The position numbers and the translations under genes are program-made. This document shows positions 48,653-61,489 of a stretch of 64,000 nt of DNA, piece after piece (position 1 is the stretch's first letter; the number at the start of each line of letters is the position of its first letter). The notes under the pieces are model-generated. The model made no database searches, was not told where the DNA came from, and saw only the letters and a list, made by a program, of their open reading frames with translations. Origin of the DNA: Zoroaster sp. YZ-2022 (taxonomy: Eukaryota; Echinodermata; Asteroidea; Forcipulatida; Zoroasteridae); the NCBI GenBank assembly GCA_029582265.1, contig CM055828.1, positions 10,080,250 to 10,144,249 of the forward strand, in the 5' to 3' direction.

Positions 48653-51600
48653 AATGACCGTAAGCGTGAGTATCTATTCCGTTTTCTAAAATGTGCCTCT
48701 TTGTGTCTAAAGGTGATAGCGATATTTTATTTATTCGAGTCATATATAGTCGATGTTTTTCATGCCTGATAAAATTCATAGGGTGATGTAGTGTATTTTT
48801 CAGAGATAAAACTTGTTTATAACGGTCGTGTTTAATATATTGTTCTAAAACTTGTTTTTTAACTCCTTTAGCTTTTCTTATTTGTTTTTCATCCGATAAA
48901 AGTATCGAATACATTTTTGGTCTCAAACAAACAACTTCGGAGATTATAGTTCCCGCTGTCTCGTCTTTCATTTTACCGATAATCTTTTTATTTTCTTCAG
49001 AAAATAGAAAATGATCTCGTTTATAATTACTAAAATCGTATAAATGCTTGTCTTTTTTCATATCTTTATAAACATCTTTAGTTTTAATTTCCAACAACAA
49101 GCTGTCTGTATCCGTGTATACCAACTCACACCTCTCGCCGTATTTTTTCTTTAATTGATTGTAATAAAAATCATACATTAAATGTTTAGATAAATCCAGT
49201 ACGCTCATTCCTACGTAAACTGGGCGGTTGAGAACGAGTTTTGTTTTGTGCATGTGAATCGCTACTAGTTCGTTATCGAAAATCCTCGCCTCTGCAAAAT
49301 TTGGTTTCGCGATGAGACTTTTAATTTGATTTTCCGCTTTTTCATCGTTTAACCGCTTCAATTTTACGTTGACGCGTTTTCGTACATTTTCCATCGTCTT
49401 TCCAAAAACTGAATTGTTCATGAGTTTGTATAAATCTTTTTCAAAATCGCTCGTCGCGAGTTTTCTAAGTTGAGTGTTTTTATCAATGTACGATTTCATC
49501 CAACACGATTCGTCAAATTCTAAAACACGATGAATTTTAGTCAGTTTCATACCGAGTTGTAAATACAATCGCACATTACGATAATGAAGCACGTAGTTTT
49601 TTTTTTCGTAAAAATTTGGAACTAATTTTACGACGTTTGGAGCCGGCTTGCCGTTTAGCAACCCTTTTTGATAGTCGCTCATCCATTCTTTCGGCACCGT
49701 TAAAGACTCTGGCGCGAGTGGAAACGCGTTGTGAGAATCGTGTAAAATAGTTGGATATTGTAAATCGACTTCTAAAATACATCCTTTGTTCGGTTTAAGT
49801 CCCTCGCTCTCGAGTTTGTTTACTCGTTTACTCGTCATCCATTTAAAATTACCCGTCGGTAAAGGTTGACTCATCGCGTAGCCGTATAAATTATTCGCGT
49901 CTAAATACGTAATGTAACTTGATGGAATATTTTCGTCGTAGTCGTCCAAGTAAACATTATTCGCTTTAGCGTATCGTTTACTCACCATACACGTTCCTCC
50001 GCGCGTACCTCTCAATAAATAAATGCATGTCAACGTCCGTGAGCAATTCTAAAGTTTGTTTAGAATGTTTTAATAAAGTTGTCCCAACTCAGACCCGGAC
50101 TAGTATAATAATTAGCCGGATCTAAACCGTATTGTTTAACGCAAGTAGCGCGAAAATTTTCAAATACGTCCGCCAATAAACAAGTATCGGTACGCACGTA
50201 TAAATCGTGATAGTCTCCTAGATCGTTACAATCAAAGGTATGAAAAACGTTTTTCGCGTGCTCGTATTGTTCTTTGGTAATGTGTTGGTTGTTTAAACTA
50301 CTATAAAAAGATTCCATAAGAGGAAGCTGTTTTTCTTCGAAACGCTCGAAAGAGTCCATGTACTCGTAAGGATAAATACCCTTGCTTTTTAACAGATTAA
50401 ATTTTTCGAAGGAGGGTTCGAGTTTAGTTGTAATCGGAAAAGAATTGTTTGATTTTACGAGTTTATCTAACGAAGCTAGTAAAAATTGAGCGCTGTCTAT
50501 AAATCGTAGTTGCCTGATTGAAAAAGAAATATACTTTTCGATATTGTTTGGAGTGCACGTTAGATTTCCCGTCGTTTGACCCGCGGCCTGCATAATAAGA
50601 TGAGAGTCGTAGCCTCGCAAATTATGAAATACGACCGGAATAAAAGTTCTGTTTGGTTTTAAACTCAGTTTTAAATTACAATAATTATGCGCCGCACCTC
50701 GATATTTACCGGTAATGTGACAATGATCTCTTACCCTATCGCGCTTTTCGTTAGAGTCGTCTCTAAAAAATGTCTTTTCGCATATCCAACACTCGCTAGC
50801 AGAGTTGTAATCTTCTACATTTTCTTTAGTCATGTTTAATTTTTCAGGGTTTTTAAATATCTCGTTTATCTTTTCTTCTTCTTTTTCTAATTCATTTAAA
50901 AAGTGTTCAGCCGCATCTTCTCCCCTGTACGTAACGGGAAAACTGCTTTCACCATCACATCGCACGACGATGTATGAATAACCGCAAACGACGTGTTCTT
51001 GTAGTTTTGTAGTACTCGTAGAGTTTACATCTACAACATTTTTAATAATACTTTCAAAGTCGGCCTATATTACGAAAGGAACTCGCATCTTTTTATGAAC
51101 ATTTATAAATTTAACCGTATCGTTTTTACCCTTTTCCGGCATCACGACTGTCGTCGGTCTGTCGTTAATTCCCTTGCACATTTTTACGTGATTTTCGAGA
51201 TACGTTTTTGCTGAAAAACCCTGTAAACATCTCAAACAAAAATGTTTACGTTCTTTGTGATTCGTTTGATCGTAAAGTAATTTGTTCACATCTTTTATCC
51301 AAACGTAGTGAGATCTAGCTTCTTCATCGTTAATCAATAATAAATTTATGCGATCCAGCTCCACTGGTTGATCACTAAGTTTGTAAACTAGAATCGTTTT
51401 TGATTCGCAACCAAAAACATTTATCGCTATATTGTTTTGTTTCTCTACTTTTTTTATTTGGCTGATTGGCGCAGGGGCATCGATATTATTAAAATTTAAA
51501 CCATCTTCAATCGGGTATTTACTCGTTCTATCACCATCCTTTTTCGTGGGATAAAGAGTGCTGCGAAGAGCCCACCGCAAACAATCGTCGTCTTTGTTTT

Positions 51601-52390
51601 TTACGTTGATGCACGCTTTTTTATTTTTAATGTAGTCGCATAGTTCGATATAACTACCACCTTTTAGAGGTTGATATTTCGCGATAGTGAGATTCATATC
51701 TACGATACGATCTATTTCCCATCCGCTGCCCTTTTGAGTCCATTTTTCTAAAGCCTCTTGAATTTGTGAAGAAACAGTATCGAGTATGTTTTCGATATCA
51801 TCTAAATTCAATAAAACAATTTGCTTATTATTATGAAAACTTGGTTCGGCAAAATCGATCGCGCCGTCTAATTTTTCTTTATGTAATTTAACTCGTATAA
51901 ATATCATAAACTTGAATGATTTAAAATCTTTCAAGTCTAAAGCCAACTTGGCAATAATCTTTGGTTTTACCGCTCGCCAAAATATATTTAAATCTTTTTC
52001 TTTGCTATGATTCAGCGGAACAACCATTATTCGTTCGCGTAAATATTTACCACCACTAATAGGAGGTTTAAATCTCAACTCTTCTTCTCGGTTGTGAAAC
52101 ATTTTAATAGCGGCGATGTAGTCTTGTTTAACCAACTGCGCTCTCGCTCCCGCGCCGCGTAGTGGCAGCTCAATATTTTCAACCGCTATACGCTCTCTCA
52201 TTTCGGCTAAATTTAATTTATATAATGGCTTTTGTTTTTGTCGTTTTAAATATTTTTTCACCGCGTTGTAATAACTGCGTTTATCAACCTTACCCTTTTG
52301 GTTTTGCACAAGAATTATTCGACTAATGTGTTCTCGCGCAAACTCTTTCAATTCTGGTAATGTGTATTTCGATAAATATTTCGTTGTCAT
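48483..52390 (-). pseudogene. polB: Protein-primed family B DNA polymerase, copy B (stop, frameshift, 3' insertion)
   Basis: Replicative polymerase gene starting at ATG 52390 inside the TIR. Residues 1-100 hold two SAP-like helical repeats. A large N-terminal region follows with GSGW and LKGGSYIELCDYI, and a Cys/His finger (HFCLRCLQGF...H...C). A TAG at 51065-51067 falls exactly before the ADFES exonuclease motif I. The frame then stays open to about 50090, where one extra base shifts it, and continues through motif A (DANNLYGYAM), motif B (KLMNNSVFGK) and YTDTDS. The LINE fragment at 48254-48652 supplies a foreign C-terminus. Three independent lesions make it non-functional as a single protein. 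Confidence 0.93.
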
Positions 52391-52652
52391 CTTTATTATT
52401 AAACAAGATAATAATTTTTTGTTTTTTCATTTTTTCTTATCTCATTTTTATAAGTATCGTTTTTTTTAAACCAGCGGTAATACCGCGTAAAACCGGCGGT
52501 AACATCTAAATCTATTTTGTGACGTCATCAATACTTTCATGACGTCACGACCCCTAAAATGATATGCCCCATCTGGGGAATTCCCCTAAAAATGATTTTT
52601 GAAAATCGTTTTTTAATGCAGCTGCGCCAGGACCCCCATCTAACATACTACT
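52366..52652. repeat. Right terminal inverted repeat of copy B
   Basis: Inverse of 35594-35872, about 287 bp. It carries both intact TGACGTCA palindromes (52520-52527 and 52540-52547) and includes the first codons of the PolB gene, which starts on the minus strand at 52390. PolB and the zinc-ribbon protein therefore begin with the same eight residues. Confidence 0.95.
52520..52547. promoter_or_regulatory. ATF/CREB-type pair, right TIR of copy B
   Basis: Two intact TGACGTCA octamers at 52520-52527 and 52540-52547, about 130-160 bp upstream of the PolB start codon at 52390. The spacing is the same as in the other ends. Confidence 0.6.
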
Positions 52653-52848
52653 GGCTAACTTGTAGGTTAGTGAAATAAAACTACGGTAGCTATACATATC
52701 TGACATCTTTGGTGGATAATAATTTAGCTTGTACATGTATGTAGGCTAATCCTGAGGGATACATTTTGATTGTGACCATGCAGTGAATCATTTTATTGTA
52801 AATCAAATATGAATCATCGTTTGTTTTTTGGCTAAATATTATCTTTAC

Positions 52849-52849
<1 letters not shown>

Positions 52850-52887
<38 letters not shown>

Positions 52888-52920
52888 TGTGGACTTATAT
52901 AGCGCACGTATCCACCAACT
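52850..52920 (-). mobile_element. SINE 3' fragment
   Basis: An (AAT)n tail followed by GTGTGGACTTATATAGCGCACGTATCCACCAACT, the body end of the SINE family at 24303 on the other strand. Confidence 0.8.
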
Positions 52921-55109
52921 GATTATGTGCATTAACATTTTTGAAATAATTACAATAACAGTATAGCCAAAAGTTAATAATTAAAAACAACCATTTAAGA
53001 ATGAACAATCAAAATTTAAATGTTCATGTTATGTCAGTATATTTGTGCAACAGCATATGAAGTATAATCTCTTTTTGGAAAATGTTGAAATGCTGTAGCT
53101 TCATCAGGGAGATAGAGGCTGGTTGTCATCCAATCTTTGATCACAGTAGAAGCATCAGTCATATGTAGTTTATCGTAGAACAACTTAGTCTGTGTATTCA
53201 AAGAAAGGAGACAAATATTAGAAAAGCCAGATATTTCTCTTTCCACCAATTTAAATTTGAAATGTGGATATTATATATTTGCATAGATACAATTACATGC
53301 AGGTACATGCTCTTTCTATGATGTAAATCACCCCCAAATTATTAGATTTTCGAAAAGGAACCTCCTGATGAGTTCTAAAATATAATGATAATGGATATAT
53401 ATGTACATGTAACTTCTTGTATATCCATCATGTGGATGTGACTGCAATACATGTATTTTCAAGAGCCATGCAGTATTTACAGTTCTTCTGGTGAATATAT
53501 ATGTGCTTTTCAATCATCATTCAGTTAATTATTCCTGAATTACCATATGATTACACCATGTAGTTGTTAATGAAATCATTACTATACAACATGAATAGCA
53601 AAAATAATGAACACCATTTCAAAACTAAACAATTTTGCACTCATAAGGTTTGCAAAATTCAGTAGGTTGACAGATCAATTCAAGACTGCATTCAGCATTT
53701 CTGTATTTGCAGTACTCAATAGCCCATAGTGTACAATTCACATTCACATGAAGTAAAATCATTCATACAGTTCATAAGATTGAAAAAGTACAATCATCTT
53801 ACCATCATTAATCCCATTCTAGCTGCTTCACAAAACTTGCTTGAAATTTCACTGCTTCCATTGAAAAACTGCTGTTTACTGTAGATCTGTTTCTTCCAGT
53901 TTGAATTTAGAGCGCACACTGCAGAGGCATATACATGCAGCTTGACCATGAATTAAGGTCCAATGATTGGCCAGACAGCTATGGCCACACAGTATCAAGT
54001 TACACACACTACCCCATACAGTGATAGTAATACATAATCAATGCAAATTATGTGCACTGCACTAGAGGTATCAATTACAGCTTGCTTGCCTGTAGTCTGT
54101 GTAATTCCAATAAGTGGGTATAAACAACTTACTTAATGTATTTGAGTATGAGGAAAGTCATCATGGAGTTGTACATGTATAGTATATGTACACCTGTGCA
54201 TTTGATAAATATATGCTGCCTCCACAAATATACTTATCAGATCACAGCTAGGTTAGTAAAATGATTGACCATCAGGTTGTTTATTTATTCTACATGTAGG
54301 CTAGAGAATTTCTATCATGATGAAAAAAATTTACACTTAGTTGGTTCAAAATCACTTTGGTAGCAATTACAAATATGGTTCATTTCAAACTTGTGTATAC
54401 TTTAGGCCTGAACAGTATGTGATTCTGCTATACATTAAAGGAGGCAGAAGGTACATGTATATAGAACTTAGAAGATCTGGTCTTTTTATATAGATTTCAT
54501 GATTTGCTAAACAATATTGAGGGATTTAATATAATACATAAATTGAATATTATGTGTTATTTCCAAATTGTACATACATAATTATACATTTACATATGTA
54601 TGTACTTGAGTGAACGGTTTACCAAATACTTTTCCCCCAACCCCATTAGAAACATGCACACGGTTTACCATTTGGTAGACCGTCTCGAGTAAGGTTTTGA
54701 TAGTCTTAAACTTTTTTTTAACTTTAAAATGGTACACCGTTAGCCTTTACCGTTTGTTTTCGCGTAACCCTGGTGACATCCAATCACCGTCAGGCGCTCG
54801 TATTGGGCACTCAGGAATGTTTGAATATTTACAAGCATCCACTATAATGACAGATGTTTCACATTGAAGGTTTTTTCGTTGAGAGAATGGAAGACTTGTG
54901 TGAGACTTATGTAAGACTGTTAGGACAATAAAGTTAATTTAACCCAATTCGTGGATTATTGGTAAAGTATATTGTCGGTTAATCATTTCAACCGATCAAA
55001 TGCCATGATCGGCTAATTTTACACATAAATAGAGTGAAGTCGTAGCAGACTGTAGTCACAACGCATTTGGACAGTTAAAAATGCCCCTTCCTTTAGTACT
55101 AGAGACCCT
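52921..55109. other. Host sequence, no gene recognised
   Basis: AT-rich with many TACATGTA words. A segment near 54600-54760 has repeated GGTTTACC/GGTACACCG words. No coding region can be supported. Confidence 0.45.
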
Positions 55110-55609
55110 NNNNNNNNNNNNNNNNNNNNNNNNNNNNNNNNNNNNNNNNNNNNNNNNNNNNNNNNNNNNNNNNNNNNNNNNNNNNNNNNNNNNNNNNNNN
55201 NNNNNNNNNNNNNNNNNNNNNNNNNNNNNNNNNNNNNNNNNNNNNNNNNNNNNNNNNNNNNNNNNNNNNNNNNNNNNNNNNNNNNNNNNNNNNNNNNNNN
55301 NNNNNNNNNNNNNNNNNNNNNNNNNNNNNNNNNNNNNNNNNNNNNNNNNNNNNNNNNNNNNNNNNNNNNNNNNNNNNNNNNNNNNNNNNNNNNNNNNNNN
55401 NNNNNNNNNNNNNNNNNNNNNNNNNNNNNNNNNNNNNNNNNNNNNNNNNNNNNNNNNNNNNNNNNNNNNNNNNNNNNNNNNNNNNNNNNNNNNNNNNNNN
55501 NNNNNNNNNNNNNNNNNNNNNNNNNNNNNNNNNNNNNNNNNNNNNNNNNNNNNNNNNNNNNNNNNNNNNNNNNNNNNNNNNNNNNNNNNNNNNNNNNNNN
55601 NNNNNNNNN
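55110..55609. other. Assembly gap (500 N)
   Basis: Exactly 500 undetermined bases; the true length is unknown. Confidence 0.98.
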
Positions 55610-56632
55610 TCCTTCAGACCATTAGTTACAAACAGACGCTGCATCTTGGTGCCTTTTAGGTAATGTCACTATACGACCTGAATCTATACAACAACAGGAA
55701 GAACTTGTACAAACTGTAAATTCTCCAAAAATTATATTCTGCTTCAACTGTTTTCAATAATTACCATCGGCTGTTTCAAATTAAAGCTTTTATAGGGCTC
55801 CCAGGCGATGGATCGATAGCTGGTTCTCTTGAATTGACTGACATCTCACTTAACTCATCAGCGACACGCAACTTGTAATACTTTCTTGCATGTGGTTACC
55901 GAGTGGGCAATCGTTGTGGCTAGGAACCCTCGCAGGTGCATTGAACAATGCGATTAAAATTACAAGACACTTTCTTTTAAGGTCAGGAATGAACCAAGTG
56001 AGTTGCAAGAGGATCCTTGGGATTGGTGCTTTTAGCTTCTTACCAACAGGTTTCCAAGTCAAATACGGGAACACAATGAACTGTTAAACCTGCATTCTGT
56101 GGTCTTTCTGTATCCTTTCTGAATGGTTGGTTCATTATAGACTTTATATTGAAATTGTAAAGCACTGATCCTTATTATAATTTGGTAAAATTACTGAATC
56201 CTGATTGAATTAGTTGACTAATGTAATCTCACCATGACTAGGAGCATCACCATCTTGAAAGAACACCATCAGGCACTTGGAGCCATCCTTCTTCAAAGAA
56301 ATATGTCAAACAAGGTTATTCATTTGCTGAGGGAAATAAACAGTCATATAAATGATGTTATAGCCAGGTTAACTAATTCTAACAAATAATGATGTCACTA
56401 CAGTCAACTACATCATGCCATTATGTAAGATTGGCTATACAGCCTTGATAGTTTGAAACATTAGGCCATTAAATTAGCTACTATTTTGCATTAATGCCAC
56501 AGGTCTGTTGTTAGGTTAGGTTGTAAATTATGATTTTTTAAATATAAACAGGGCATTATGGGTAATATTATCCTGCCTGACATATACTGAGATAAACAAA
56601 CCACATTTTTGTTCATACAATGCAAATCTGCA
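55610..56632. other. Host sequence, no gene recognised
   Basis: The open frames of 65-74 codons on both strands near 55850-56087 overlap each other and resemble nothing I know. Confidence 0.4.
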
Positions 56633-57780
56633 TACCGTACTCGGAATATAAGCCGCGCGGTATATAAGCCGCACTACCCCAAAATCACAAACAAGATTCA
56701 TGCGTCAACATATAAGCCGCACCGTGTATAAGCCACACACAGAGGCCCGCGGATGCCACTCACTGTCGGTACATCGCCACAAAGGGGGTCATTGTGTTGC
56801 GTTCGAGTCAAAATGTATTGAAAGAGACACAATAGAAGTCGATACCTTTTTATTGAGATCGTGAATGAATATACTCCGAAGCTAATTATTCCTTTTGAAA
56901 GGGTTTAAGTGGATATTTACTGATGGTCCGTATGGAAACTGTTCCGTCAATAATGGTAATGCGTGTTTGAGCTGACACGAGTGCCGCTGCCTGGTCATGG
57001 TCCGTGCGGTCAGCTGCTGTAGACTGTGTGCAATGCATGCAATGCATGCAATGTGCACGTACACTGTAGTTCATGGTTATTCAGGACCCAGTATCACGTG
57101 CCATTTCCGCACGTAGTAATTGGATAAATTTGCGTAGTAACATTTTTATATTCGTTTCATTATGTTACATATTCATGTTTTTTGGGGTCGATGTTTCACT
57201 GTGGTTTCACTGTGGTTTCACCGGTGCCCATCTTTGGAAAAGTAATGCCTTTCTGATGGGTCTGAGAAAGGGACTCAGTTTCCTAAGTGAATCGTTGTAT
57301 AAATATGGCGGCGATACGCGATAACTACGAGTATGTCCCAAAAAGTGTCCTCTAACTGTTTCTGAAATATGACAAAACCACGAAATAATTTTGGAACTTT
57401 CAATTGCACAGATACTCTAATCAGCAAAAGCCCTAATTGCCCACTCAAACACCTGTGATTACATAAAACTCACAGGTGTTTCGGCCAAGGATTAGACAGC
57501 AACTGAAAAGTTCCAAAATGGTTTCAATATATTTCAGAATATAGAGTACACCTTTTTTGAGGACATACTGTAGTATAGCCCGCCTGAGCCGCATACATGG
57601 CTCATGGGTTTTCTGTCTGTTTCTGTCTGTTTACCAACGATTTTTGTAATTGTGCATTGTGTTTTGTCTTCCAAGATTCATACCTCAGCATATAAGCCGC
57701 ACCGCGTATAAGCCGCAGGCAACTTTTAGGTCCATCAAATCAGCGTATAATAGCCACGGCATATTCCGGAAATTACGGTA
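56633..57780. mobile_element. Non-autonomous DNA element with TATAAGCCGCAC repeats
   Basis: The ends TACCGTA (56633-56639) and TACGGTA (57774-57780) are inverse. Both sub-terminal regions carry TATAAGCCGCACCGTGTATAAGCCGCA-type words, a motif of dispersed elements in several animal genomes. If TA is the duplicated target, the ends are CCGTA, as in Tc1/mariner-like elements; this is not certain. No transposase is encoded. Confidence 0.6.
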
Positions 57781-58010
57781 CATTCAAACAATTACAATCA
57801 CTTGTAGTTTTATTGATCTTTATTCTGAACAGCGACAAACGTTAGTTTACATTTGGATGGCTGCAATGCATTATGGGTAATCTCAAGATGACCCCCATCT
57901 CAATATTCACAGTCAGTGAGTCATAACCTTTATTTTGATACCTTCCTCTCTTCAATACTCAAAAGATAAACAAATTATTAATAATTTCCACACTTCACCT
58001 TGATTGTTTA

Positions 58011-58110
58011 CAGCGCCGTTCCGCAACCTATGGTCGCGACCCAAAATTGGTCGCGGAGATTTGATGGGTCGCGGGATTACTTCAGAAATCGCGAAAAAAA
58101 AATTATCAAC
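58011..58110. mobile_element. hAT-type element end
   Basis: CAGCGCCGTTCCGCAACCTATGGTCGCGACCC followed by GGTCGCGG words is the typical end of hAT-Charlie-like elements (CAG start, GGTCGCGACCC sub-terminal). The other end was not found, so the extent is unknown. Confidence 0.5.
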
Positions 58111-58897
58111 GATTTATTTCTCCCTACTTATAATATCTTTTACTGACACAAACTTCTTTAGACCGGCAAGAAAGTGCGTTGTCGTATAGTAGCAGGTAGC
58201 CACATCCACAAAGTTATCAAATAAACAAGACATCAGAAGATCCACCGTGCATATTTTGCACGAAATTGAACCAGAAATCTCAGAAATTGAACCAAAGCAG
58301 ATACTAACATTATTTTTTCATGATCATGAGCAAGTTTCATTGTGTCATATAATGACCTTCAAATCACTTGATCTGACCTTTACTTGTCCAAACAGGAAGT
58401 TCAAATTCAACACATTCTAGTGCAAAATTGATATATTTTTTAATATGAATTTTATATTGTTAATAACAGATGATAAACCTTTGAAAAATATGATATTGAC
58501 ATCATCGATGATAATTTGATTGAACCGAAAGTTTACACAAACACTGTGTGTTTGTTCTATAACAAACACTTATGCTGTAGTTTTTCTTGAAAGCCAATGT
58601 ACATGTACCGGTGGAAAGTGTGGTTCAGACATGTAGTAAAACTACAGGTTGTTTTATTAAACACAATTCTAAGATAACTGCGATCAAGTTTTCACTAGCT
58701 AATTGTGCTATAAGTACCACAACAATAAAGTAAATGATCTTCCTGTTTGCAAAAAAACGTAAGAGGAATCTTGGTCTCGGGCTGCCGTTTTCGGTTATTT
58801 CAGGAAATTGAAAATCTTCAGATCCTGGGTAACCGTAAACAATTTTGTAAATAAACATGAATATTAGTTTTAATAATAATTTTTTTCTTTTTTTTGA

Positions 58898-59579
58898 TTA
58901 CGATACCTCTTCATAATCCAGCAGATTCTCTTCAATAGCAGGTATATCTAGTCCAGTATGTAGCTGGATGATTCCAAACATGTGTTTGTGGAAGGAGGAG
59001 ATCCGCACGACGTATTTCACGAGCATCTTTAGCTCTTGCCTAAAATAAATAAAACAAAACAACAGCTCACCATAATCATCCTTATATTAATCAATACAGC
59101 TTTTAAACAGTACAATAATTAAAATCTATGGAATGTTTTTAATATAAAACACAATTCAGTTTATTACCTTGGCTATGCATAAATAATGAGCCAGTGGCTG
59201 CATAATAATGCATCATTCAGCCATGGTAATATGATACCTCCTGGACAATATTACACAATATTACAAACTATGTAGCCAGGATGCATGCTCCCAAGTTACA
59301 ATGCAAAACTTGGTAAACACATTGAATCAGATCACTCAGAGACAATTACTCAGAGGTTTTTGTTACAATTTTGTTCTGCAATATAACTATGAGAAAAGAT
59401 GTAAGAAGATATACAGGTACCTGTCTTTCCTTGAGTGTTTCGGCCTGTAATGCCCCCACCAGACTCTTCCTCTGTATTCGTATCCTTGGATGAATACTAA
59501 GTCTTCGTTTATCTGATGAGTTGTCACCATCTAGTTGGCCATGAGACTCTCCATTAGCATTCAGATCATCGTGAGACAT
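58898..59579 (-). CDS. Possible two-exon host gene fragment
   Basis: Exon 1 candidate 59421-59579: ATG (MSHDDLNANGESHGQLD), then a basic helical stretch (RKSLVGALQAETLKERQ), and donor CAG|GTACCT. Exon 2 candidate 58898-59039: acceptor TTTATTTTAG, open to a TAA with LVKYVVRISSFHKHMFGIIQ and LDIPAIEENLLDYEE, which looks like real protein. The simplest acceptor puts exon 2 in a different phase; an alternative AG five bases downstream restores the frame. Family not recognised. It may be part of a larger gene. Confidence 0.35.
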
Positions 59580-59669
59580 TCTGCTAACTACACAGTCATG
59601 TCATCTAAATTATTAAACAATGAATTAGGTAAAACTTGTAGCTTTGCATGGTGAGGAGGATAAGTAAGA

Positions 59670-59902
59670 CTAATTGTGGTGACACCATGTGAAATTCTCA
59701 GATTGAGTAGTAATTAGTTCTGAAAAGAACTGAACTCGACGTTTTGACCAGTGTGCTCTGATCGTCCTCAGGACGATCAGAGCACACTGATCTGGACGAT
59801 CAGAGCACACTGATCGAAACATCGAGTTGTACCTCCAGTTCTTTTCAGAACTAATTACTACTCAATTGAGAATTTCACATGGTGTCACCACAATTAGTCT
59901 TA
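59670..59902. mobile_element. Palindromic MITE (foldback)
   Basis: Arms of about 95-105 bp (GACTAATTGTGGTGACACC...; complement at 59880-59902) around a centre containing two copies of GGACGATCAGAGCACACTGATC. A half copy, again followed by the outer CTTATCATCCTCACCATGCAAAGC, lies at 63487-63650. Confidence 0.75.
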
Positions 59903-60669
59903 AACAATGATTTCACAATAGGGCTATATTCTGTAAATTAGCTTTCGCATTGTGCCAGCATATTACATCATGTGGTCAGTGGTCGAAATTAACTTGAAAT
60001 TTATGGTAATCTACAGGACTAGTTATGTCAAAATTGTACTAGTCCTTCTCATTTTTTAGTAGTCCTGAAAAAGGTGAATATTAATACAAGAAAAGAAATG
60101 AACCGTGAGCTGGTGAACAACATGTTCCTGCTGCAATCATACTAAAATGTTTTTGCATATTTGTATTTCATTTTTTTTTTCACGAGAGCCCATCAGACTA
60201 CCCAAACCCTAGCTGCTAGTCCCACTGCTAAAACCACTAGAAAATGGACATAACAAAATCACATTTTATAAGCTGAAATCAGACTTGTAGTCGAGTCCTC
60301 AAACCTAGGGTCTGAGTCTGAGTCCCTAGTGTCAAATCAAAGTCATGTGGGTTGAGACCGAGTCATGAGTCACTTAAAAAAATCAAACGAAAAAAGAAAA
60401 CCTTATACATATATATATGTCAAGGTTCAAAGTTAAGTGAAAAATACTCAACATCTGGGCTAGTATCTCATCAATTTTACTAAACCTACTAAACATATCA
60501 TTTGATTTACTTTTCTTATTTTAATTAACTTGAGTCATGAAATGGAAAAGACTTACGGAGTAATACTAACTTGGAAAAAAGAAGGATATATTTTGAATGT
60601 ACAAATTGTCCACACAAGGTGTCATATTAGTAAATAAAAGTCAGAACACTGAAATGAACAGGTACATAT
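59903..60669. other. Host sequence, no gene recognised
   Basis: It contains a GAGTCTGAGTCTGAGTC-type run near 60310. Nothing else of note. Confidence 0.4.
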
Positions 60670-60905
60670 ATGTTCATTCCATTTCTCTAAAGATGGACGA
60701 GGGAACACCATGAAATTTGAGATACTAGTTATTGGGTCAGTGTAATAAGTCTGGTACCCATCACTATTGAGCTTTTATTCCTACGATGTTGTATGACAAT
60801 GTTGATGCTTGATACATCATTCATTGAAATCGCTTTTTGGAAGACGCACTTTGTTTTCATACGGCCACTGCGTAAATGATTCCGATTGGATTACTACAAT
60901 GGAAT
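60670..60905. repeat. Dispersed repeat, copy 2
   Basis: It shares TGTTCATTCCATTTCTCTA, GTGTAATAAGTCTGGTA and GACGCACTTTGTTTTCATACGG with 17235-17400 in the same order. This copy is longer by an about 70-bp central block. Confidence 0.65.
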
Positions 60906-61489
60906 ATGATGCACGATATACATTTTATGCTTGGGTCAGTGGACACTGTTTATTGCTCCATGCATGCAGGGAGGGTCCCTAGCCAATTGTACACGTATCA
61001 CAGATTAGAAACACATGTGTGCATACATGCCATGTGCTTGCTTTACTACTGAAGGATTTTGGAGGATTCAGTTTATGTGTAAGCAAATGGGCCTAGGAGT
61101 TAGGGTTAATTAACATTAGTTTAAACATGTGGAAAGAATGTAGAAATACTAGAATACAACCGCCACTTTTCTATCAATATATGACAAATATCACAGATTT
61201 TCCTTTAAAAGATACGCTTAATGAGAAGGAAGTGTAACGTTTGTTAGTCAAGTGAGGATTGGATTTGGAAACCAGAGAACGATTTCCCCTGTATCGCATC
61301 GCAAAATGTGATGTAATTTGAACAATCTGCGATGGAATTTCAAACAATACATCGCAGATTTTGCGATAAAATTGCGACAGACATTTTTCACTATTGTGGT
61401 TTAATAATAAACATTTTTGTAATCATATTCACAAACCTTTCCTGAAATAACGTTTACATATTTCCGACCCAAAAATATCAATGTTCCAT

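Larger units (their letters stand above)
35594..52652. mobile_element. Polinton/Maverick copy B, complete with both TIRs
   Basis: A 17,059-bp element bounded by inverted repeats beginning AGTAGTATGTTAG and ending CTAACATACTACT. It is flanked on both sides by GGCTA (35589-35593 and 52653-52657), a 5-bp target-site duplication. Polintons are typically 15-20 kb with AG...CT-type ends and encode PolB, a retroviral-type integrase, an A32-like ATPase and capsid proteins. All of these are visible here. Coding capacity is dense and organised in strand-uniform blocks that meet at short AT-rich or repeat-containing intergenic regions. PolB and the major capsid gene are broken; the remaining core genes are open. 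Confidence 0.96.

Noticed and set aside
57073..57324. 83-codon open frame
   Set aside because: It lies inside a non-autonomous element and has no coding pattern.
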